Positions 47,850 to 58,718 of a stretch of 64,000 nt of DNA are shown piece by piece; the first letter of the stretch is position 1; each line of letters begins with the position of its first letter. The translations under genes and the position numbers were made by a program. The notes under the pieces were generated by a model, which searched no databases, was not told where the DNA came from, and saw only the letters and a list, made by a program, of their open reading frames with translations. The stretch is from Reticulitermes speratus (Eukaryota; Arthropoda; Insecta; Blattodea; Rhinotermitidae), in contig JAJKFL010000042.1 of the NCBI GenBank assembly GCA_021186555.1, forward strand, positions 28,643,521-28,707,520, read 5' to 3'.

Positions 47850-48153
47850 GTGGGCCGGGATAGAGCAGTCGGTATAGCGACTCACTACTGGCTGGACGGT
47901 CCGGGGATCGAATCCCGGTGGGGGCGAGATTTTCCGTACCCGTCCAGACCGGCCCTGGGGCCCACTCAGCCTCCTATACAGAGGTTACCGTGTTATTCGC
48001 GCGGGTAAAACGGCCGCTGCGTGGCTTTGACCACTCACCAACATCTAGCACCGAAGTTAAAGACAGAGTAGAGCTATACCTCTACTCCCCCTCTGAGCAT
48101 TCATGGCCTGTTCTAGGGTGAACTTTACCTTAATTTTACCTTTACCTTTATTA
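47850..48153 (+). repeat. tRNA-derived SINE, family 2, best-preserved copy
   Basis: The head carries 'tagagcagtcggtatagcga' (A box) and ggatcgaatcc (B box, 47905-47915), so the internal RNA polymerase III promoter is nearly intact. The body follows with 'gtccagaccggccctggggc', 'cgcgggtaaaacggccgctg' and 'atctagcaccgaagttaaag', ending in the tail 'ttttacctttacctttatt'. The flanks atgagacggt (47840-47849) and ataagacggt (48154-48163) match at 9 of 10 positions. A relatively young insertion. Confidence 0.92.
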
Positions 48154-48189
48154 ATAAGACGGTAACTTTTTAGGGTTTCTGCGCAGTTC

Positions 48190-48295
48190 GTGTTCAGATA
48201 GTGCTCTTCTGTGTCGTGACAATGTAGTCTGGCAGATGGATATCAACGTTTCGGAGAAGCATGATCTTTCCATCTTCAGGGTGAAAAGAATATAC
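48190..48295 (+). repeat. Dispersed module with 'caacgtttcggag'
   Basis: 'gtgctcttctgtgtcgtgac', 'agtctggcagatggatatca', 'acgtttcggagaagcatg' and 'tccatcttcagggtg'. One of the clearest copies of the recurrent module. Confidence 0.75.
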
Positions 48296-48514
48296 CCACC
48301 TGCTAGATTACATAATGTCATAAACCAACAGGCCACAAGATGAAAGAAACTAGCCAGAACATGTAGCAACAGTGCAACTGACAATTTAACCGACTTACTG
48401 ATCAACTCTCTGTCAGGTCTATTAAAATTCGAGCCCAATATTAATAATAATTAAAGACAAGTTTACCACGGCAGTATGTATTAAGATTATGGCCTTTTGG
48501 GTTGTAATTCTATG

Positions 48515-48715
48515 TATTTTCTTACGTAGGTACAAAAGTTTCAGAGGAACATGCTGCCGGCATCTTCAGGATAACATGAAGATATCCTGAAGATGGAAAC
48601 AGTAGAGTGGCCTTAAATTGTGTGAAGAGGGAGGCAGCTCCTTTTTCAAAAACGCTGTTGCCTCTCACCAAACTACACAGTCCCACATCCCAGATGACAG
48701 TAATCATAATGACAC
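48515..48715 (-). repeat. Dispersed repeat with module, minus strand
   Basis: On the minus strand the sequence reads MITVIWDVGLCSLV, and the plus strand contains 'gtacaaaagtttcagagg' and 'ccggcatcttcaggata'. Translated phrases like 'VIWDVGLCSLV' are familiar from insect repeats that are often mis-annotated as short proteins. A small hairpin, 'aggataacatgaagatatcct', lies at 48567-48587. Confidence 0.6.
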
Positions 48716-48785
48716 AAAACTGGCAGCGGGTCGTACAGTCCTATAGCATAAAGTTCGTGCCTCACTAACGTCTAGATTTCTCAAA

Positions 48786-48930
48786 CATTCTTTCCTCATG
48801 ACGTTCCGCAACTAAAAATGTTCCTCATGTCTTACCGCAATTTAAACGATTTTTCTAATGCCGTACCTCAATCAAAATGTTTTTGCTGATGACTTACCGT
48901 AACTAACAGGTTATTTCCTCTTGTGGTTTA
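48786..48930 (+). repeat. Degenerate tandem repeat, ~31-bp unit, four to five copies
   Basis: Successive units read 'tcctcatgacgttccgcaac', 'tcctcatgtcttaccgcaat', 'tctaatgccgtacctcaatc' and 'tgctgatgacttaccgtaac', each about 31 bp after the last and each followed by an A-rich/T-rich spacer. Confidence 0.75.
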
Positions 48931-49940
48931 CGCATGTTGTCTAAAAGCGGCAAACGGTGATACTTTACATTCCTTAGGGTAATTTAATTGCTGGACGATT
49001 TTCATTTCTGGCTTTTTCAAAAACAGCATAGCGCTTTGAAAACTGGGCCTGTTTCCATCCTCAGGTAAAATTGTGATCCAGGAATTGGGAGTATGTCTCT
49101 AAGGGAACCGTCTGAGTAGATTCCTCTACAACTTTTCACTTCAGAACATAAAGAGATTCATCTTTCGAAAGGTTATATTGTTTTTAGAATAACAAAAGAT
49201 GGACAAATTTCAGAAAGCAGGCAGTCATATATTTACATTTAACTATTACAAGAATGCAGATTATGAATTTCTTTTTTATGTGCAATAAAGGGCCGTATAG
49301 CCTGCGTATGTACTCTGGGGTACAGCGTCACTTAAGTACGTGGAAGTGAACCTAAACTTCCCCACATAATATCAAGGTATGCTGATTAATTAAGCACAGA
49401 AAAAACTTTACTTAATTCGTGTATTGAGTGAACCCCATAGAGACGTAGTTTTGTGCAGGAAGCTGAGTTAAACTGTTGGAATAACCCAGGATCTGGATTG
49501 TCACACAAGACGTAACCGTTCAAGAAGGATTTGAAGCCGGGTTATGATTATAGCTCCGTTTAACTTGTACTATTTTAACGCCTCAAATTTTGACTTTATG
49601 TACTTACTCCAAATGATGATTTGTTACATTTTCACAAGTAAATCTGCTGTATTCCCTTACACTGAATAAGATGCACCCTACAATAATTCTACATGTTACG
49701 AAAAATATAAATATATCGCAATGGCGTCCAGTCAATGGAACATTGTGTATAATTCGCGACCGATCATGCATAAGTCTCAAATGTTTGTTGACATAACACT
49801 GCATTCTATTAGTACTTATTTATTTGAAAACTTTTAAATTGTTTAAAAATTGTATTTTATTTTTCATTATCCTAAAGGTGCGGAATTCAATATATGTGCT
49901 CGCAAAAGAATCAAATTAATCCTCATTATTTTACACAATG

Positions 49941-50155
49941 AGGAAGCCGCGATGCCTTAGTGACTTGGTTGGATTCCCGGAAGGGGCAAGAGAGTTTTGC
50001 CTTCTTTGATACGTACAGACCTGCTCTGTGTCCAACCCAGCGTCCTCCTCAGTGGGAACCGTGGGCACTTTCCAACTCCATACACTACATATATACACTG
50101 CCCCGTATGTCTTCATTGCGTGCACAGGGAAAACTTTGCCATTTATTATAATGAA
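49941..50155 (+). repeat. SINE family 2, diverged
   Basis: Starts 'aggaagccgcgatgccttag', B-box region 'ggttggattcccgg', then 'acgtacagacctgctctgtg' and 'cagcgtcctcctcagtggg'. The end 'cattgcgtgcacagggaaaa' and 'ctttgccatttatt' matches family 2 tails. The short frames on it are incidental. Confidence 0.75.
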
Positions 50156-51059
50156 AGCCATCAGAGTACCTGTTTCGGCTAAAGTAAATAAGAATGTCAT
50201 TCGTCTGGTATTTACAGCTTCCAACAATCTTTGCCAAGCAGGCAAGTTGGTGTAGTGGCAGCTTTGTAGACATGTAGGTTTTTTCGGGAGGCACTTGGCT
50301 TAAACTCGATCGAGTCCCAGACTGGTGTTTTAGTGGTGTTCTGATACTTATATATAAATCTTAGTATATTAAAGCCTACTTATTAAGAGACTTTCATCGC
50401 TTTGTTTAAAATTCTTGCTTATTCACCACACACGATTATATTCCCATGGCAGCTAGCGCTAAGTAACTCTGAGGGTGAAAAAACGTCTTTAGATGACTTA
50501 AGAAGCACTCAGTCTACGGTGTGTCGCAACAAAGTTCAATATTAAGTATAGAGTAAGATAGAGTTTTCTAGTATTAAAAGTTTGATATATTCCGGAGAAG
50601 GCGAGAATTCAGCTCGCCGTATTCTGGGTGGAGGAATAAACTGCCTCCTTTTGCTTGGTTGGATTTTGATTAAATGTGAGCATTGGGATGAAGCACTAAA
50701 ATTGTTACAAGAATGTACTTCTATGCTTATCTGCCTAATTGCAATTAGTTTGTTTCTGAGACTGTGGTGTTATGCGGAATCAGGCGCTCCTCCTCTTACT
50801 CGTAAGTCGGGCGAACATGTAAATCGCGAATTCACTACACGGCGGCACTCTTTATGGCACTCACTGTAGGTCTATATATAATCAGCAACTTTACATAACG
50901 CTCGAATAATACTTTATCAAATATTCTTACAATGATTAATCAATCACAAATTTGGTACCAACAAAACGCAAAAATTAAATAAGATTCTATATATTTAAAG
51001 ATATATGGCCCAATAAAATATCAAAATGGCTGCAGTAATGATGAATTGCAGGTTATGTA
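50156..51059. other. No gene recognised
   Basis: Short frames only. The 95-codon plus-strand frame at 50582 has no recognisable domain. Confidence 0.5.
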
Positions 51060-51360
51060 TAGAAAACCAAATATTGTAACAACAATAAACTTAAGAAGAC
51101 TAGAATGGGCTGTTCATCAGGTATGAATGTCTGATGATAGGACCGCAAAGAAAGTATTTCTGGGGAAGCCAGTTGGAAGAGGAAAAGCAGGAAGACCAAA
51201 ATTAAGGTGGTGTACTGTATTGAGAATGATGTAAATTGATGGGTGTCAAAAGATGGAGGAAGGAAGCAGAAGCCAGATCCGTATGGGCTATCATTCTGAA
51301 CGAGGCACTGGTTAAAATACAATGTCCGTATGCCAAAGAAGAAGAAGACATATTTAAAGC
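51060..51360 (+). pseudogene. LINE relic, polyprotein C-terminus (second type)
   Basis: The plus strand reads NLRRLEWAVHQV, then MSDDRTAKKVFLGKPVGRG (about 51130-51188), KAGRPKLRW, and after a frame change MGVKRWRKEAEARSVWAII and LNEALVKIQCP. It ends with AKEEE from a GAA-rich tail. The pattern 'RLRWAGHVxRM...TAKKVF...GRPKLRW...W...A..R..W..IL.EA' is typical of the C-terminus of another insect LINE family, distinct from the RTE type at 12 kb. Stops separate the pieces. Confidence 0.8.
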
Positions 51361-51397
51361 CTACAAATTTAATCTAAAACATTTTGTAAGCCTGCTT

Positions 51398-51606
51398 ATC
51401 TATCTAACTATTTATCTATCTATCTATCATCCATCTCTATGTCTATCTATGTATCTATCTATCTACCTACGTATGTACGTACCTACCTACCTACCTACCT
51501 ACCTACTTCCTACTTACCTACCTACCTGTTTGTCTGTGTTTCTGTCTGTCCGTCGGTATGTCTGTCTCTCTGTCTATCTGTCTCTCTGTTTTTGTCTGTG
51601 TGTAGA
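51398..51606. repeat. Compound tetranucleotide microsatellite (TATC/CTAC/TGTC)n
   Basis: About 200 bp shifting from TATC units through CTAC/TACC to TGTC, with interruptions. Long frames here, with repeated YLS and YLP peptides, are artefacts of the repeat. Confidence 0.95.
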
Positions 51607-52861
51607 GAAACAAACGATTTCCAAGGAGGTAGTTTTATGGTTTTGAAATACATTTTTGTGTAATAAATGAACAGAAAGACCAGTGCGGTTATGAACCCTT
51701 AAAGAACACTTGTGAATTATAAGTGTAATCCTCCGGTTTACCAGCATATCAACACAGTTGTAATTATGATAAATAATCCTGAATTTTGTTGGAGCTTAGA
51801 AATGTTTACGCCTTATTCTCCAGTCAGTTTCTGTACAGGAAAAGAAATCTGAACGTACCAAAATATGCTAAACAATCATACGTGAGGACTTCTATGTTTC
51901 ACTGACTCGAGTCCTCTTAGATAAGTTTATATTTACTCACATTTGTTACCCTGTCATGGCAGCGGCTTGTTTGATCTCTGATAGAAGGTGCCCTACCACC
52001 TCTCTGTGATTTGGCTCTGTCTGTAGCTCCAGCGGAGCCTCGTGAGCTCTTCCCTCAACGTCTTGCAGCAGGATATGAGATACGGTTTTAAATTCGATCA
52101 AAGATTGATCCACTGTGGCGCAACCTGCTATCCAAGCTGAGCTGTGATTTATCGTGGGCGTGTCAAAGCAATTCAACCGCTGGAGAAATGTCCAGCACGC
52201 TTTTTACCAGCCACTGTAAAACTTTCCAACACTCCTTGCCCATGTACTGCAGAAATAAGCAACAACTGACATAGAGCAAGTCAGAAGCTATGAACTCCAA
52301 CTGAAAGTCTAACCAATTATCAGTTCATTTCTTGTGGAAACGAAAACACAAACTCTTGATCTGTCCTCGTCTTAGTTGTTTTGATAAATAAACAACCAGC
52401 TCCATGCAACAGAGTCCACCTTAAGAAGCCGGTAGCCACTCTGTTGATTAAAAAGTCCCTGGCTTATGTGAAACACAAAAGTATGCATTTTTCCAAAAGA
52501 GTCCGCCACTGGTCACAGTTTATTATGGGAAGACTTCAGACCACACGCCAGTAACATATTCCTTTCATCCGCGATTTGTCGTTGTACTACCATTTACGCC
52601 AAGGCCGCCCAATTTGCACTTTCCTTCAGGTCTTTACTGCTACAATGCTGTATGCATTTCTCTTCACACACATCTCCAAAAATCTTTGTGTGGGTTTAGA
52701 ATGGTATGCATTTCCTATATTGCTTATGTAAAATAAAACTACACTTAAACTTTTACTTAGGACCAACCTTATATATATATGAAAAATGCATATAATCCTA
52801 AGCTTAATCATTAGCTTCGCCTTCTATCTCTGCAGCAAGTAACAGAGGCTTGTTATTTTTG
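51607..52861. other. No gene recognised
   Basis: AT-rich. A weak family R-like phrase 'ccagctccatgcaacagagtc' lies at about 52397. Frames are short and featureless. Confidence 0.5.
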
Positions 52862-53152
52862 TAATGAGTAGGCTACGGGCTGGGGGAGTGTGGGCTTGAT
52901 TTCCGGCAAGAACAAGAGATTTCTCTTCTTCAAATGTCCAGACCACTTTTGGAATCCATCCTGCCTCCTGTTCAATGGGTACGGGGACTCTTTCCAGGGG
53001 GGTAAAGCGTCCGGGTTGTAAAGGTGGACTGTCAATCCCATACCATGCTGAAGTTAAGAATAATAATAATAATAATAATAATAATAAGTTAATAAACTCC
53101 ATCTCCCTATAAACCTGATGGCGTGCACAGGAAAAGTTTACCTTTTATTTTT
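52862..53152 (+). repeat. SINE family 2 with internal (AAT)n
   Basis: 'ggctacgggctgggggagtg', B box decayed to 'ggcttgatttccgg', 'caaatgtccagaccactttt', 'tcctgttcaatgggtacgg' and 'ccatgctgaagttaagaa', then an (AAT) tract at about 53058-53087. The end is 'tgatggcgtgcacaggaaaa' and 'gtttaccttttattt'. The microsatellite grew at the 'gttaagaat' position of the SINE body. Confidence 0.85.
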
Positions 53153-53189
53153 GGTTTATTTTCAAATTATCGTAAATGTTAGGCTGACT

Positions 53190-53305
53190 AGCTACATGGA
53201 ACAGATCCTTCTTGAGAGGCTAATAGGCCATCAGTTAGTCACGATATTTTCCTCATTCGCAAGAGGGCCTAACTAGTGCCTGTCAGACAAATGAATCTAG
53301 TCCAC
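53190..53305. repeat. Dispersed repeat fragment (family R)
   Basis: 'ctagctacatggaacagatc', 'cttcttgagaggctaatagg', 'cagttagtcacgatattttc' and 'gggcctaactagtgcctg'. Same order as the 35.2-kb copy, more diverged. Confidence 0.55.
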
Positions 53306-53389
53306 ACTCTCCCACCTATTTCTGTAGGATAAACTTTAATATGATTTTCCCTTCTACGCACAGGAAATCAAAGCAGTTTTTAGTCACGT

Positions 53390-53910
53390 TTGTAAAATTG
53401 CGAAAAGCGACGATTAGCTTCGTCATGTCTGTCCGTCCGTCTATATGGAACAACTCGGCTTCCACTAGTCGGATTTGCGTGAAATGTGTGGATTTTTCGA
53501 AATTCTGTCAAGAAAGTTAAATTTCATTAAAAATTGACAAGAAGAACGAGTACTTTACATGAAGACCTGTGTACGTTTATGATAGTACCTCGCTGAATTC
53601 TTCTTATAATGAGAAATATTTCAGAAACAATTTGTAGAGAAAATCAAAACACACTTTTCATGTTGAATAACTTTTTCCGAAAGTCGTGCCGTTTGTGAGA
53701 TAATGTGGAAAAACTTGGTAGAGCCGGACAGGACACAGATGACAATATAATACGGGGCATGCTCCTTGCATACTGGATAACTAAGGCTAGAGGCACACAC
53801 ACACAGAATATGCAATACTTATTGTTTTGCCACGGCAACTGTAGTTATGCGATCGAGCCTCAATGTTACATTATACGTACACTGCCTGTCTTGTTTTCGT
53901 TCAAGTTTCC
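53390..53910 (+). repeat. Dispersed repeat family X, copy 2
   Basis: Collinear with 31750-32310: 'aattgcgaaaagcgacga', 'ttagcttcgtcatgtctgtc', 'ctgaattcttcttataatg', 'aaatcaaaacacactttt', 'gagataatgtggaaaaactt' and 'ggataactaaggctagag'. The microsatellite part is short here. Confidence 0.8.
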
Positions 53911-54205
53911 CCAGCCAGCATTCTACACATATTTCTACTCTTTCTCACACGTGCCACATGCTCCGTCCATCTTATCTTCCCAGACGTGATCACCCGAATA
54001 ATATTTGGCGGTGAGTAAAAATCATGGATATCCTGTAATTGGTACTCAAATGATTCCTACCGTTGAGGTCCATATATATTCCTCAGCACCCTATTCTCGA
54101 GCACTCAGACCTTGTGTCATCCGTCATATGCGAGAGACAAAGTTTCCTACTCATATAAAACATCAGGCAAATGATATGGGTGATTTCAGGCTTCCGTTGC
54201 GTTGT

Positions 54206-54330
54206 TGATGAGATCTGCGCTCTTGGACTTCTTGACCCATGAAAATGGGATCAATATGTTATCCCGAAACGTCGGTACAGAATTACCACTCTATGCTGCA
54301 TAACATCCCAGAAGAGCGCAGATGACATCA
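54206..54330 (-). repeat. Short module with inverted ends, shared with 11.5 kb
   Basis: 'tgatgagatctgcgctctt' at the left end and 'aagagcgcagatgacatca' at the right end are imperfect inverted repeats. On the minus strand the interior reads 'gtaccgacgtttcgggata' and 'catgggtcaagaagtcc', in the same order as at 11.5 kb. A 125-bp MITE-like element is plausible, but no target duplication is evident. Confidence 0.65.
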
Positions 54331-54399
54331 GGCAAATGATAATTTGTGTGCATATCTTAGCCTTTATATTTGTAGATATTAGGCGCGAAGAGTATACCC

Positions 54400-54575
54400 C
54401 AAAATTTCTCTGCTCTTAATTTCTTCTTCAATGCAATTGGTATGTGTTGCCGTCAGTCCAAAATATTTAAATTTTGCTACATTTTGAGATGGTTTATAAC
54501 TTTATTTATGTTGTGATTTTGTCCTGTATTCTGTTCACGAGACTTTCTACTAATTTTTCTCAGCACCGAAGCCTA
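54400..54575 (-). pseudogene. RTE-type LINE relic, thumb region
   Basis: The minus strand reads SREQNTGQNHNINKVINH and then, in another frame, KFKYFGLTATHTNCIEEEI. This matches the region just after the reverse transcriptase catalytic core (compare NHNIKTASKSFENVAKFKYLG at 12 kb). Frameshifted and short. Confidence 0.75.
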
Positions 54576-54814
54576 AATCAACTTCCTATATACGAGTGGG
54601 TTACTATCTTGGATTAGATGTGAATGTATTTGTTGGTTTAAAGTAATTTTATCTTCAGTCGTTATTTGTGAATGACGTCGTATCAGACACTTCAGATACA
54701 AACTTTAAAAATAGAAGTTAATATAAATTACTCCCTATATTTTGGCAGCATTATTAGGCTCGACAAAAGCTGGTCCAGATGCAGTTATCTTGCTTCATTA
54801 TAAATGGATAGTAC

Positions 54815-55100
54815 TCTGTCATTCTTCTTGATTTGATCACCCGAATGATATTTGGTGAGGAGTACAGAGCATAAAGCTCCTCCTTATGTAGTCTTCTCCA
54901 CTCCCCTGTCACCTCGCCCCTCTTAGGCTCAAATATCCTTAGCACTCCATTCTTGAACACCCTCAGCCTACGTTCCTCCCTAAAAGTGAGAGACCAAGTC
55001 TCACACTCATAAAAAACAACAGGCAAAATTGCAGTTCTGTATTTCTTGATCTGTATATTTTTGGATAGCAAACTGGAAGACAAAAGAGGTATGTCTTCCG
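54815..55100 (-). pseudogene. RTE-type LINE relic, C-terminal region
   Basis: The minus strand reads SSSLLSKNIQIKKYRTAIL, PVVFYECETWSLTFREERR, LRVFKNGVLRIFEPKRGEV, TGEWRRLHKEELYALYSS and PNIIRVIKSRRM in one open frame from about 55083 to 54820, then leaves the family. Normal copies have YGCETW and continue RWAGHVARM. In element order this piece should follow the one at 54400-54575, yet it lies on the wrong side of it, so the two are separate or rearranged fragments. Confidence 0.85.
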
Positions 55101-55854
55101 AATATTTATGACCCTAAGTAGAGGCGCAAAAGTTCTGGAGATATGTACGTGTGATTCAGAAGTCGCCAATCGAACTGCGTCCTCAACAAGCCTGCAGTTC
55201 TGCACTTTTAAATCATCCTGCATTATTATTATTCTGCAGTATAAATATCAGGTCACATCTTTGAGCTCATTGTAGCTCTATTTATTCCCTGCTGTGAGCT
55301 TGTCATCGTTCATAGTTGTAAATACCTTTTTAAAATTTTGGGTTCATGAAACATATTTTCTGCTGCAGGTGTTTGTGAGCGATTGTCGATTTTTATGGAA
55401 TTAATATAAAAGGTACATAACCATAAAGTAATTTAGTAGGTAGTCAGCGCCATAAAAACAATATAAAGCTTGAAATTGTGCATCCTAGAATGATGTTTGA
55501 CAGCAACTTTTAAATTTCTGTGTTTATTGTATCACGCCCACAAAGTTTCCCACTGAGGCCTTCTAGCGCGTTCCGGCATTATTTTGCAGGTTTACCACGT
55601 CCTTTCTCTCAACGGGCATGCAACTCTTTGGTGTAAAAAGTGTCTTCATATGTATATCTTCGAAACATTAGATACATAACAATCCTAGGCGCATTAAAAT
55701 GCACAAGATTTCAACCAAGAAGCCAAGAGAGTCCCTGAGGAATCGGCACTACATTCCTGACTTTTGAGCCTTAGGTTACCTTGAATATGTACAAGCACTT
55801 CTTTCTCCGTCACCAAAAGTTTATTGCTGAATTATTTCATCTAAAGATCCACGT

Positions 55855-56165
55855 CTTCTGGGATGCCGTTAGGTAAGTCATTCCCGACGTTTCGATAGGT
55901 CGTTTTTCCTTCATCTTCATAGTCAGGCAGTTTAAAACTTCTTGACCCTGATTTCTCTTTGATTGAGTTCATTCTCTGAAAGCACATGAAAAGGTAAAAC
56001 GCTCATCGCGGCCTCCTTCAGGTTGTAAAAACACAGATTGAGTTTTTCTGTCGTTTTGTTGAAGATTTAAGTATTCTGAGAAGTTGCGCCGCTGCTTGGC
56101 CCTGCATTTGTAAGCAACAAGATTTCTCGTAGTGTCGGGCCCATCGACACACCATAACATCACAG
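55855..56165 (+). repeat. Dispersed module, long copy
   Basis: 'cgtcttctgggatgccgtta', 'cccgacgtttcgataggtcg', 'ccttcatcttcatagtcagg' and 'cttcttgaccctgatttctc'. The end 'cacaccataacatcacagaa' and 'gacttgaatcatcttc' may close a second half unit in inverted orientation. Similar long copies at 13.4 and 40.8 kb. Confidence 0.65.
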
Positions 56166-56634
56166 AAGACTTGAATCATCTTCAACATCGCTGTGGGAAC
56201 CTCAAATCTCCCATCCCCTCATCACTCCATATCATATAAACTTTGCACTTGGTAGTAGGCTACTAACCCTTCCAGATAAACGGTATAAAAGGCGTTGGCT
56301 ATGATATGAGTTTGTTTGGTGTTGGATGATATCGGTGAGAGAAATCTCCCCTGTTCTCAACAATTAATATAAACTCTTTAGGGTCTTTAAGTGAATGCGT
56401 GGAGCTGACTCCGTCAGAAAGTAATAGTCACTTAGCTCTGCTCTTCATGGGACCAAAGTTTCTTTACCGTGTACAAAACTAATGACATTGGGCCCTATCT
56501 TAAGCCAGAGGAACGAAGTCTAAATATTCACAACCTGTTTATTTAAGAACAATTTCAATATTATCATCTCATTTATATTTCTGGGTTTTTTCTTTTCCCT
56601 TCAGGATTTCAAGTTAATTTGAAAACCTTGTGAA

Positions 56635-56790
56635 ATTTGAAGTTTTCACGGCGGTGACTATGAAGTCTGTTGTCATTAGGGACACCATGCCATGTTATCT
56701 GATAGCAATTTACTAACATTTCAGAGGAACGTGTTACATCCATCTCATCTGAAGTTGGAGGCACCAGGCATAGTCTTAACTTGGATAATA
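56635..56790 (+). repeat. Dispersed module ('cacggcggtgactatgaagtc' type)
   Basis: 'tttcacggcggtgactatga', 'agtctgttgtcattaggga', 'ccatgttatctgatagcaa', 'aacatttcagaggaacgtg' and 'ccatctcatctgaagttgg'. The first phrase is shared with 28.9 kb and the second half with 48.54 kb ('aagtttcagaggaacatg'). Confidence 0.65.
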
Positions 56791-57249
56791 ACATGAGGGA
56801 TGGGGGCAAAATCCACCACACCTCTATTCTGTATCCCGTAAAACGCAGGTTTTTTATTTTTCTGTCTTTACACCACCCAAATTATCGTTTACAAAATATT
56901 TCTATTTTTTATTTGCCCCTCTTCAATTCAGTAGCCAAAGAAGAATTCTTAGGTAGGAAAATACTGGAGGGGCATTTGCCCCCCCCCCTCCCTGTACCCC
57001 CATGTTACGCCTTCGTCACCATATTCCTCCGAAGCGCTGGTAAATTTCTAGCGTGCTACATGGCATCACATCCCAGATGCCTGTGATTTTCGTTTTAATT
57101 TTCAGCAATGCAAATTTCATGTTACCTTGAAAGCATGGAATCCTATGAAGGATGCTCAGACAAAATAAGCCAATCAGGTAATGTACCATCAACCTGCAAG
57201 GTAAGAGATAAAACTCTCGTAAGAATTTGAGGGCACCATTTCTTCTGCG

Positions 57250-57550
57250 TGGGGAGTTGCGATAGCTCAGTCGGTATAGTTAGTAAGCTGCGGGTTTAAC
57301 GGTCCAGGGTTCGGATCCCGTTAGCTTTAAGAGAACATTATCTTCTCCAAAACGTCTGGACCGTCTCTGGTGTCCACCTAGTCTCCTAATCAATGGGTAC
57401 TGAGAAATGCTACAGCTGGGTAAAACGACCGGGCAGTGAAGCTGATCATTCAGATTAATCTAGTGCCAAAGTTAAGAATGAGTGGAGTTATACCGACACT
57501 TTCCCCGTATGCCTTAGTGGCGTGTATAGGGCAAACATTACCTTTATTCC
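57250..57550 (+). repeat. tRNA-derived SINE, family 2, with A and B boxes
   Basis: A box tagctcagtcgg (57263-57274) and B box ggttcggatcc (57308-57318) define the tRNA-like head. The body reads 'ccaaaacgtctggaccgtc', 'ggtgtccacctagtctcc' and 'agtgccaaagttaagaatg'. The tail is 'gcgtgtatagggcaaacatt' and 'acctttatt'. Nearest to the 25.4-kb copy. Confidence 0.88.
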
Positions 57551-58217
57551 TACTGCTTCAGGAAAACCTTGAAACGTCAGGTCAAGACAGCTCGTAAGCT
57601 ACCCCAGCCGAGATTCCAACCAGATTCCTGCTGATGACGTGTTCTCATACCCTCCTAAATCTTCTCCAATAATCATGCAGTGTCGTGAAACAGCTGTCGC
57701 TTTCACCCCCCCCCCCTCCGACCCCATATCCCCTAGTGGCGCCCGCAATTTAAATTCTGGTGGCATTAACTCCCCGTTCCTTTCCAGAAAAACTGCAGTG
57801 GGCTTAATCGGAATTGTTGTCATTCGTGGTATTTAATTTATCGTTTCGCCCCCTTCTACGTTTTTGCGCCGTCGGTGCTTTTTCATTATTTTCCAATTTC
57901 CTCCCCTCTTGAGTTAGGTTGGATCATACACAGGCCACTTTGGGACTCAATAATATATTTTCATAAAAAGATCAGTTGAAAGAAATTTCATTGCTGTGTA
58001 GTAGCTCCCAGGGATCCGTAATTTCTCGATTTTTCTGTTCCGTAAGTACTCGCTTGCCTAACTATATGACTAAGTGACTAAAACGACAGACACGGCTGGA
58101 GCATCCAGGATTTTAAATTTGCTGGCTACGGTTTGGGCGGCCAGGGTTGCCACACACCACCTGCGAGTTTCACAGTACTATAGCACGGCACACTGCGTAC
58201 ACATACGGATCCTCCTG

Positions 58218-58250
<33 letters not shown>

Positions 58251-58348
58251 GTAAAGCAAAGTACGTGAGTGAGTACGTGAGTAAGTAAGTAAATAAGCAA
58301 GTGAGTAAACAAGTAAGTAAGCGAGTGAGTAAGTAAGAAGTAAGTAGT
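58218..58348. repeat. (AAGT)n microsatellite, degenerate
   Basis: About 130 bp of AAGT/GAGT units with interruptions, beginning with seven perfect units. Confidence 0.95.
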
Positions 58349-58460
58349 GGTACTGTGGCTTCAAGGACACTATTAGAATAAAATCGGCCTGCGCGTTGAG
58401 ACGACTACTCACCTCAGTCTATTGGAGATATACGAGTATGTTATACGTAAATTTATACAT

Positions 58461-58718
58461 GCCGATCCCCGTGGCCGTGCGGTCTAAGGTGTGGGTTTGT
58501 GGCCGCTCGCTTGATGGCATTGCGCCGGGGGCATGGACGTCTGTCTCTTGTGAGTGTTGTGTTTTGTCAGGTAGAGGTCTCTGCGACGGGCCGATCCCTC
58601 GTCCAGAGGAGTCCTACCGAGTGTATGTGTGTGTCATTAAGTATGATCAAGGGCAACAATAACCTCTACACCTAAAACGAGTAGGTATACAGAGGTCAAG
58701 ACTAACAAAGAAAGAAAG
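58461..58718 (+). repeat. SINE family 1 with perfect target duplication
   Basis: It starts 'gccgatccccgtggccgtg' and ends in an 'aaagaaagaaag' tail. The flanks atttatacat (58451-58460) and atttatacat (58719-58728) are identical, which defines both ends. The B-box region is altered (gcattgcgccggggg, with the ggttcgaatcc core deleted). The 3' half departs from other copies after 'gtcctaccgagtg', reading 'gggcaacaataacctctac' instead of the usual 'ggcctggcccac' end. Confidence 0.92.

Noticed and set aside
47850-47925. tRNA gene
   Set aside because: A and B boxes are present, but no proper acceptor pairing is evident and the sequence continues into a SINE body with target duplication. The same reasoning applies at 21.6 and 57.25 kb.
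51236-51663. 136- and 74-codon frames with repeated YLS and YLP peptides
   Set aside because: Products of the compound tetranucleotide microsatellite.
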